DNA from: Blattamonas nauphoetae
Lineage: Eukaryota; Preaxostyla; Oxymonadida
Direction of reading: 5' to 3'
Length of the DNA stretch: 64,000 bases
NCBI GenBank assembly: GCA_033064195.1
Contig: JARBJD010000173.1
Span: 92,369 to 156,368 of the forward strand
Below are positions 56,801 to 64,000 of this stretch, piece after piece; within the stretch, counting starts at the first letter, position 1; every line of letters begins with the position of its first letter. A program made the translations under genes and the position numbers. Below the pieces are notes generated by a model that made no database searches, was not told the origin of the DNA, and saw only the letters and a program-made list of their open reading frames with translations.

Positions 56801-57280
56801 CTCTTTTACTCTCATTCTTTACCATTTACTCTGTAACCTGGTCCAACTTCCCATCTTACATCGAAAGAAACGTACAAAGTTCATTTCATTTCAAAATCCA
56901 GAATGTTGTTTGATCCTGCCCTTTTCTCGAAACGGTTCACCGGCGACTTCACCGCCACTATTTCAATGACACTCTCTACGTCTGTCTGGTGACAAAAAAC
57001 GTGATACGAGTTCTGTTGAGAAAATGGATCTGATAAGAAACAAAGTGTTATGGGTGATAGTATTCAGTCGATCAAACTGAAAAGCAGTCGGTCGGTCGAC
57101 GAGCAGTCGGACCGACCGCTGCCCATGCCTATGCTGGCGGACTTGTGATGGAGTTTGCGGCAAGGTCTCTTCGTTTCGAAGTTGAGACATGTTTCGATCT
57201 GGCACCCATTACACGTCAGTGTACTATCTCGATGTGTTGAGGAGCCCTCGTTTGGGCTTGGAGTGACCAGGGGGAACTCC

Positions 57281-58668
57281 TCCAACACAAAACTGGAGCC
57301 ACCGGTCTAAAATTCGGTTCTTACGCCTCCAATAACATAACCGTCACTCGCTGCACCTTTCTTGACATGAACGCAACGGGGAGTACGGGAGGCGCGATCG
57401 ATCACTTTATCTCTCCCGGCAGCCTCACAGTCACTGAATCATCCTTCTCCCAATGCCGATCATCAAGTCAAGGCGGATCAATATCCTTCTACTGTAAAGA
57501 TTCTGCAAGAGCTCCCTTCTCAGTCTCATCCTCGCTCTTCGTGGATGGTTCAGCTGGAACTGGCGGAGCAATTCAATGTTCAGCTCCAACGTGCTGTACG
57601 ATCACAGAGTCTGTCTTCCACAACAACCGCGTCTCTTCAGATGGAGGTGGTCTATCTGTGAACCATGCCGCCACTCTATTCTCCATGTCGAACTGTGTCG
57701 TCGAAAAGTGTGGTGTTGATGTTTCTTCGAGCTGGAATTCAGGGGGAGGGCTTTATTTGCTTAACGTCACTGCCGTTGCGATGGATTGTGTGTTGTTTAG
57801 AGAATGCAGTGCTCCGAAAGGGTCTGACGTGTGTGTTTGTTCTCTTTCAGTTGAAACACCGACGCCGAACATCACAAATTGTGATTCAACTTCAGACATG
57901 CCGAATGTGTGCTTCTACAATCTCAATTATGACGATTACGGTACTCTGATTCCAGCAGTGCCCAGCACTTCAACTGCATCTCTTGTGGAGATTAGAAGCT
58001 CTCTAGCTGCGGACCAGACATCGTCAACCATCCAAATGAGAGTGTCCAACAATTTGGACGGGAAGATGTTGGTTGTGGTGGACAACACGAACAACCACGA
58101 ACCGCCAAGCGACGATTTTCCCCCAGCGATTGCTCGACTTCTGACATTCGACTTCAGCTCGTCGACAGACTCAGCGCCGCAGACAGTGTCATTTGGAGAA
58201 TGGGAAGAACTGCAATATGAATCTGATTATTGTGTGATTGGCGCGTCGATTGCGAACACTCGCCTCTCATTTTCTTCGTCGATTGCTCTGACGACACCGA
58301 ATCCTCCTCGTATTGTCCAAATTGTTTGTTCCCTGGGATCAGGAACAGACCACTGCTGGCTTCAATTGAAAGGTCGAACACTTCAGAATGGAACATACAC
58401 TGTGAAACTAATGAATCCTGAATTGTCTTTCTCTGTTGAGTTTGATGGATCGAAAGTTGAAAACACTTCGACGTTGATTTCCTCAAGTCACTCGGAAGCA
58501 TGTTTTGGAACTGGAAGCAAACTCTCATTCATGAGGAAATACGAAGTGGAGTCGGTGACGTTTGAAGGAAGCAGTGACCCGTTCTTCCTCGACCCTCCTC
58601 GCCTCGTCTTCACCACACCCGCATCACAACCTCGTCTGATATCAGTTCACATGGTCGGATTCAAAAAC
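57281..58668 (+). pseudogene. Beta-helix surface-protein fragment, both ends lost
   Basis: Open from the DIRS edge (GATGLKFGSYASNNITVTRC) through beta-helix turns (GGAIDHFISPGSLTVTESSF, GGSISFYC, GGGLSVNHAATLF) to an Ig-like repeat (LQLKGRTLQNGTYTVKLMN, FMRKYEVESVTFEG). It has no signal peptide or start on the left, and stops resembling the family at about 58668, before any TM segment. There it abuts, tail to tail, a SPRY pseudogene on the other strand; the open frame carries on into antisense of that pseudogene until 58917. Confidence 0.75.
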
Positions 58669-59584
58669 AACGCGACGATGACATCAGAAGCGAGAATTGG
58701 TTTCTTTCTGGCCACTTCAGTCTTCATCTGCTGGATCGTCTGTTTCAGCCCTTCTGCTCGGCGAACGTGCTCCAGATTCTGTGTCTTACTTGTCAACTCA
58801 CTTCGCAGCTGCTCGTTCTCCTGTTGTGTCTGTGCTTTCTCTTTCTGGAGAGACTGGATCGTCGAAAGATGTGTCATCCTCTCCTCTGTCCACTCAGCCT
58901 TCTCTCCTTCCAGCTGAGCGGTCTTCCTTTCCGATTCGCTTAGCTTCATTCCTTGAGCATCAAGTTGTTGTTTCTGCTCCTCGATCGTGTGGTCCTTCAT
59001 CTCAACCGAATCAAGCGTGTCCTTCTCAACGAGCACGAATGAGCTTTCGTCAGCATTGTTCAAAGCAACGAAACAATATTCAATTGTCCGTTTGATTTTA
59101 GGGTCGAGGGAAGGAGATTGAGAGAGTTGAGAGTGTGAAGAGTGGAGGAGTCGCTTGTTCGCGATTGGAGTGTGGGAATCGAAGCACTCGTCCAGGATCG
59201 TCATCATTCGTTGAAGCAACTGTCACAACAGTTCATTATTCTGTTTTGCTGGTTGTTCTTGTTGTGACTGGATGTGGGTTGTGAGGAGAGAGGGAATGTG
59301 GAACCATTGGAAAGAGTTGACTTTGTTTCTTGGATGGACAGACGAATCACTCAACCATTCCAACACTGAATCCATTGTTGGTTGGCTCTGGGTATTGTTG
59401 GAAAGAGGGTGAAATGAGGGAGTGACACAAAAATTGAGACAAACACTGCACATACCATTTCATCTTTTCCGTTGATTTTCGAGATATTCTGAGGACATCC
59501 AGAGATGAAAGAGATGGGGATCAAAGAAAAAGAATGGTATTATGGAAGGGAGATGGATCACACCTGGTGAGGTTCTGCAAACAT
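58669..59584 (-). pseudogene. SPRY-family pseudogene: nonsense codon and lost SPRY domain
   Basis: Exon 1 59564-59584 (21 nt, MFAEPHQ), exon 2 59456-59488 (33 nt, NISKINGKDEM) and exon 3 from 59397 downward match the intact paralogue at 1899-3177. Exon 3 has a TGA at 59223-59225 after QNNELL where the paralogue reads TCG. The coiled coil is longer than in the paralogue (TIQSLQKEKAQTQQENEQLR). The sequence ends at ASDVIVA, the first strand of the SPRY domain, where it meets the surface-protein fragment. Confidence 0.8.
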
Positions 59585-59988
59585 TTCAGGATATCTTGAT
59601 CCGACCGTAACAAATTGTTTTCGATGTTATTTCTCACTTGGGTCTTTCATTGTGTGAAATCGTCCCCTCCCGACAATCAAGAACTGAAAGCCCCAACTGT
59701 CCCGCCAAGCTCGATCATCAAACCACGGAGCGACTCCAGACGCAGAGGTACTCACAACTCCTCTTCTGGACACTCCCCACATTCGTCCTCCTCTCCTTCA
59801 CCAACTTCCGCTGAGTGATCCTCGTCTTCGAATTTTGTTTGCCATCCGATCTTTCTTCCAATCCGTTCCCTTCTCAGGAACAGTACGTGGTTGCAGAGCA
59901 TTCATCAAGAATGAAAAATGACAAAATATGAAGAATGGAGAAGATTCTTAACACATCTGAAGATCGCACCTCTTTTTTCGATTGAAAG
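59585..59988. promoter_or_regulatory. Divergent intergenic region
   Basis: 404 bp between the start of the leftward SPRY pseudogene and the rightward kinase gene. It contains a Ser/Pro-rich short frame (59615-59818; RSDSRRRGTHNSSSGHSPHS) that could be a remnant exon but has no support. No promoter motif was recognised. Confidence 0.35.
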
Positions 59989-62900
59989 ATGGCTTTTGTT
60001 TCTTTCACGAATTCACATTGGCTGAATCGGCACGCTTTTCAAAACAAGAGAATATACACTCCGCTGATAGATAGTGATCTAGCCGATATGAAAAATATCG
60101 ATTTTAGGGATGAAGAGCTGGAGATTGAGTGGAGGCCCGATCTGACCAAATCTCAAAACATGACGAAAAGGATCACTAAATCGAAGGCGAAACGACAGTT
60201 TCAAGTGAGTGTCCCTGAACCATGTGTGCGTCTTCCACATTTTCATCGATCTCCTGTTTCATATGCATGGATACCAACATTCTCAAAAACCCTCGTGAAA
60301 TGTTCCCAACTGATTTTGTGTTCTCAGACCGTTTTGTTCGGAAATTGGGGCAAGACCGATTCGGGTCAGTGTATGAAGTATCGAAAAGAGGATCGGATGA
60401 ACACTTTGCGATGAAGGTGCTGCCGTTCACATCGGAAGAAGATTTCAACAAGAACGAACATGAGATCTCGAAACTGCAAAACAACCAACACCGGAATGTG
60501 GTTGGATTTGTGGAAGTGATTGTGGAAGGGAATGCGCACTTTGTGGTTCTGGAGCTGTGCTCGTGTTCTTTGGCTGATCGGATTTCGGAATCGCGAAAGC
60601 TGGGGACGACGATGGATCGATTAGTATTGTTTTCTTCTCGCTCTTCATGTTTTGTTCTTCTGATTCTTCTTTCTCTTGTTGTTGTTGTTGTTGATGTTAT
60701 TGTTCTTGTTCAGACAGTGTTCCGAATTGTGGACGATGTGCTGGCTGGGCTGGGGTTTCTGCACTCTCGAAATGAGGTGTATGGAGATGTGAAGCCATCG
60801 AATATTCTGATTGGTTGTGATGGCCGAGCGAAGCTGGGTGTGTCATGTGATTCTTTTGATTCAGGTTGGATCGTTTTTCTCATTCATTCTCCCATCACAA
60901 ATGTTCATTTTGAAATTTTTCTGGCTTGTTGTTTCAGGGGACTTTGGAGGAGTTGTAGAACTTGGAACCCAAAAGACTCACACTTCATTGGAGTGTGGGA
61001 CGATGCAGTTCTGGGCGCCAGAAATGTTTGTCTCTGGAAAGAAAGCAGAAAGTGGGTCGCAAGAGGGAGACATGTGGGCGTTTGGGCTGATTGTGCTTCA
61101 ATTGCTGACTGGGCAGGAATGGATTTCTGGAACGAATGCCATTGAGATTGGTAAAAGCGTGAAGGCATTTTATATGAAAACTGTCTGCCAGAAAGCGAAG
61201 ATCCCAAAGTCTGTTGAGTCTCTGTTGAGTCTTCTTCTGAGCAAAGTATGATTTTCGTTGTTCTCTTCTCTCTTTGATTGTCCTCCTCCGTTCCTTTCTC
61301 AATCAGAATCCACAGGAACGACTCTCATCTTCAGAGCTAATCCGGTCTGGTCGACTGATGAAGATTTTGGGAGAGGAAACACCGCTCTCGCAATTCATCC
61401 GCCAAGAACTCGAAACTACGAGGAAGACAATCGACCAACTCCAAGCGAAGCTCAGTGAGATTGGGAGAGAGCTGACACATGAAGAGAAGGAACAGATGCA
61501 ACAAGAGAAGGAGAAGATGGACGAAGAGAAGAAGCAGCTTCAAGAAGAGAACGAGCGACTGCAACAAGAGAAGGAACAGATCCAACGAGAGAAGGAACAG
61601 ATCCAACGAGAGAATGAGCAGATGCAACAAGAGAAGGAACAGATCCAACGAGAGAAGGATCAGATGCAACAAGAGAAGGAACAGATGCGAGAAGAGAACG
61701 AGCGACTGCAACAAGAGAAGGAACAGATCCAACGAGAGAATGAGCAGATGCAACAAGAGAAGGAACAGATCCAACGAGAGAATGAGCAGATGCAACAAGA
61801 GAAGGAACAGATCCAACGAGAGAATGAGCAGATGCAACAAGAGAAGGAACAGATGCGAGAAGAGAACGAGCGACTGCAACAAGAGAAGGAACAGATCCAA
61901 CGAGAGAATGAGCAGATGCAACAAGAGAAGGAACAGATGCACCAAGAGAAGGAACAGATCCAACGAGAGAAGGAACAGATCCAACGAGAGAATGAGCAGA
62001 TCCAACAAGAGAAGGAACAGATCCAACGAGAGAAGGATCAGATGCAACAAGAGAAGGAACAGATGCAACAAGAGAAGGATCAGATGCAGCAAGAGAAGGA
62101 ACAGATCCAACGAGAGAATGAGCCGATGCAACAAGAGAAGGAACACATCCAACGAAAGAAGGAACAGATGCAACGAGAGAAGGAACAGATCCAACGAGAG
62201 AATGAGCAGATCCAACAAGAGAAGGAACAGATCCAACGAGAGAATGAGCAGATGCAACAAGAGAAGGAACAGATCCAACGAGAGAAGGAACAGATGCAAC
62301 AAGAGAAGGAACAGATCCAACGAGAGAATGAGCAGATGCAACAAGAGAAGGAACAGATCCAACGAGAGAAGGAACAGATGCAACAAGAGAAGGAACAGAT
62401 CCAACGAGAGAAGGAACAGATGCAACAAGAGAAGGAACAGATGCGAGAAGAGAACGAGCGACTGCAACAAGAGAAGGAACAGATCCAACGAGAGAATGAG
62501 CAGATGCAACAAGAGAAGGAACAGATCCAACGAGGGAAGGATCAGATGCAACAAGAGAAGGAACAGATGCAACAAGAGAAGGAACAGATGCGAGAAGAGA
62601 ACGAGCGACTGCAACAAGAGAAGGAACAGATCCAACGAGAGAAGGAACAGATGCAACAAGAGAAGGAACAGATGCGAGAAGAGAACGAGCGACTGCAACA
62701 AGAGAAGGAACAGATCCAACGAGAGAAGGATCAGATGCAGCAAGAGAAGGAACAGATTCAACGAGAGAATGAGCAGATGCAACTAGAGAAGGAACAGATC
62801 CAACGAGAGAAGGATCAGATGCAACAAGAGAAGGAACAGATGCGAGAAGAGAACGAGCGACTGCAACAAGAGAATGAGCAGATGCAACAAGAGAAGGAAC

Positions 62901-63994
62901 AGATCCAACGAGAGAAGGAACAGATGCAACAAGAGAAGGAACAGATCCAACAAGAGAAGGAACAGATCCAACGAGAGAAGGATCAGATGCAACAAGAGAA
63001 GGAACAGATGCAACAAGAGAAGGATCAGATGCAGCAAGAGAAGGAACAGATCCAACGAGAGAATGAGCCGATGCAACAAGAGAAGGAACACATCCAACGA
63101 AAGAAGGAACAGATGCAACGAGAGAAGGAACAGATCCAACGAGAGAATGAGCAGATCCAACAAGAGAAGGAACAGATCCAACGAGAGAATGAGCAGATGC
63201 AACAAGAGAAGGAACAGATCCAACGAGAGAAGGAACAGATGCAACAAGAGAAGGAACAGATCCAACGAGAGAATGAGCAGATGCAACAAGAGAAGGAACA
63301 GATCCAACGAGAGAATGAGCAGATCCAACAAGAGAAGGAACAGATCCAACGAGAGAAGGATCAGATGCAACAAGAGAAGGAACAGATGCAACAAGAGAAG
63401 GATCAGATGCAGCAAGAGAAGGAACAGATCCAACGAGAGAATGAGCCGATGCAACAAGAGAAGGAACACATCCAACGAAAGAAGGAACAGATGCAACGAG
63501 AGAAGGAACAGATCCAACGAGAGAATGAGCAGATCCAACAAGAGAAGGAACAGATCCAACGAGAGAATGAGCAGATGCAACAAGAGAAGGAACAGATCCA
63601 ACGAGAGAAGGAACAGATGCAACAAGAGAAGGAACAGATCCAACGAGTGAATGAGCAGATGCAACAAGAGAAGGAACAGATCCAACGAGAGAAGGAACAG
63701 ATGCAACAAGAGAAGGAACAGATCCAACGAGAGAAGGATCAGATGCAACAAGAGAAGGAACAGATCCAACGAGAGAATGAGCAGATGCAACAAGAGAAGG
63801 AACAGATCCAACGAGAGAATGAGCAGATGCAACAAGAGAAGGAACAGATCCAACGAGAGAAGGAACAGATGCAACAAGAGAAGGAACAGATCCAACGAGA
63901 GAAGGAACAGATGCAACGAGAGAAGGAACAGATCCAACGAGAGAAGGAACAGATGCAACAAGAGAAGGAACAGATCCAACGAGAGAAGGAATAG
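59989..63994 (+). CDS. Ser/Thr kinase with giant 14-residue-repeat coiled coil
   Basis: Exons 59989-60223, 60328-60623, 60714-60837, 60938-61245 and 61307-63994 join in frame to 1,216 residues. Kinase: LGQDRFGSVYEV (second loop Gly is Asp-Arg here), FAMKVL, NEHEISKL, VYGDVKPSNIL, DFGGV, CGTMQFWAPEMF. After NPQERLSSSELIRSGRLMKIL comes a short ordinary coiled coil, then about 830 residues built from EKEQIQR and ENEQMQQ heptads. Each heptad has one Ile or Met and otherwise Gln/Glu/Lys/Arg, so any coiled coil would be long and weakly packed. The frame ends at TAG (63992-63994), a CAG-to-TAG change inside a repeat unit; paralogues have a SPRY domain after their coil, and whatever follows lies beyond the window. 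Introns are 61-104 nt. Confidence 0.75.
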
Positions 63995-64000
63995 ATCCAA
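61482..64000. repeat. Coding minisatellite, 21/42-bp units, runs off window
   Basis: Basic 21-bp half-units GAGAAGGAACAGATCCAACGA and close variants (GAGAATGAG..., ...ATGCAACAA, ...ATGCGAGAAGAGAACGAG) alternate, giving higher-order blocks of 42 bp and longer. Blocks of several hundred bases recur almost unchanged (for example around 62040-62200, 63000-63160 and 63360-63520), showing recent segmental duplication within the array. The opposite strand is also open (LLHLLILSLDLF) as a by-product. Confidence 0.9.

Larger units (their letters stand above)
55265..57131. mobile_element. 1,867-bp non-autonomous TIR element (same family as 44035-48094)
   Basis: The ends TAGGCATGGGCAG(T/C)GGTCGG are inverted repeats, and the 8-bp duplication TGCTGGCG flanks both sides (55257-55264, 57132-57139). 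It shares the first 13 terminal bases with the 4.06-kb element but has different subterminal motifs (GGTCGGTC, CCGACCGACT). The interior is mostly T-rich and noncoding, with a tRNA-like stretch near the left end and a short tandem repeat near 56.7 kb. It lies within the DIRS element near its right end, so it moved after the DIRS insertion. Confidence 0.85.
48402..57280 (-). mobile_element. DIRS-type tyrosine-recombinase retroelement with two nested DNA transposons
   Basis: The termini are inverted: the left end (from TCCAAGACAAACGAG) and right end (to GGGGGAACTCC) share about 55 bp of inverted repeat around CGAGATAGTACACTGACG and the complement, and the right end carries roughly 27 bp extra. 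An internal complementary region at about 50956-51034 is complementary to the two outer edges joined end to end, the defining DIRS-1 architecture. Parts on the minus strand, in order: gag-like region (about 54.1-55.2 kb), reverse transcriptase and RNase H (about 52.2-54.0 kb), tyrosine recombinase (about 51.1-52.5 kb). A Tc1 transposon (48453-50661) sits in the left inverted repeat and a TIR element (55265-57131) near the right. Without them it is about 4.8 kb. As is usual for DIRS, no target duplication is seen. It looks largely whole, with perhaps one break besides the insertions; probably young relative to the decayed genes around it. Confidence 0.85.

Noticed and set aside
48402-57280. LTR retrotransposon or endogenous virus
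   Set aside because: No direct LTRs, integrase or envelope-like region; a tyrosine recombinase with inverted ends and an internal complementary region defines DIRS.
57367-58917. A single 516-residue surface protein with a cysteine-rich tail
   Set aside because: The last 80 or so codons are antisense to the coiled coil of the SPRY pseudogene, so the tail is not a real domain.
63992-63994. TAG read as glutamine (the alternative code of the oxymonad Streblomastix)
   Set aside because: The TAG sits where CAG is expected, which fits, but long open genes here contain no other in-frame TAA/TAG, and TAA or TAG ends the intact SPRY and p47 genes exactly where homology ends. The standard code is simpler.
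61337-64000. Long antisense open frames (LLHLLILSLDLF repeats) and an Asn/Arg-rich frame over the kinase repeat
   Set aside because: By-products of the same 21/42-bp array; only the frame spliced to the kinase exons has an independent reason to be coding.

Overview
The window looks like nuclear DNA of a gene-dense, intron-bearing protist. The protein families (beta-helix surface proteins with a C-terminal kinase-like tail, kinase/coiled-coil/SPRY fusions), the short introns and the standard stop codons suggest an oxymonad (Preaxostyla) close to Blattamonas nauphoetae. That assignment is an inference from family resemblance remembered, not from a search. No rRNA, intact tRNA or CRISPR array was seen.

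Layout. 0-3.2 kb: minus-strand members of a SPRY-domain family (one cut by the window edge, one intact with four exons) around a degraded helical-repeat gene. 3.4-5.2 kb: a clear eight-exon p47/NSFL1C homologue (UBA, SEP, UBX), head to head with the SPRY gene. 5.3-19.9 kb: two very long membrane-anchored beta-helix surface-protein genes that are almost intron-free. The second ends in a cytoplasmic pseudokinase and is split by one frameshift. 20.5-23.2 kb: a small TIR element and an intact six-exon kinase/coiled-coil/SPRY gene. 23.7-29.6 kb: two uncharacterised minus-strand genes separated by an inverted 1-kb copy of part of the first surface-protein gene. 29.9-38.2 kb: a second kinase/SPRY gene interrupted twice, by a 4.75-kb hAT transposon (8-bp target duplication, carrying a 45-unit minisatellite) and a 644-bp element (3-bp target duplication). 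38.4-43.5 kb: a decayed surface-protein gene.

43.7-48.4 kb: a SPRY gene fragment split by a 4.06-kb TIR element with an 8-bp target duplication that carries host-like coding sequence. 48.4-57.3 kb: a DIRS-type tyrosine-recombinase retroelement with inverted ends and an internal complementary region. It is itself invaded by an intact-looking Tc1 (DD34E) transposon and by a 1.87-kb relative of the 4.06-kb TIR element. 57.3-59.6 kb: a tail-to-tail chimera of a surface-protein fragment and a SPRY pseudogene. 60.0-64.0 kb: a third kinase gene whose C-terminus has become about 830 residues of 14-residue repeats, ending in an in-repeat TAG.

How the parts relate: two paralogous families, kinase/SPRY and beta-helix surface proteins, occupy most of the window in many states of decay. 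Four families of DNA transposon and one DIRS element have inserted into them and into one another. Nearly every insertion can be proved from target-site duplications and empty-site paralogues inside the same window.
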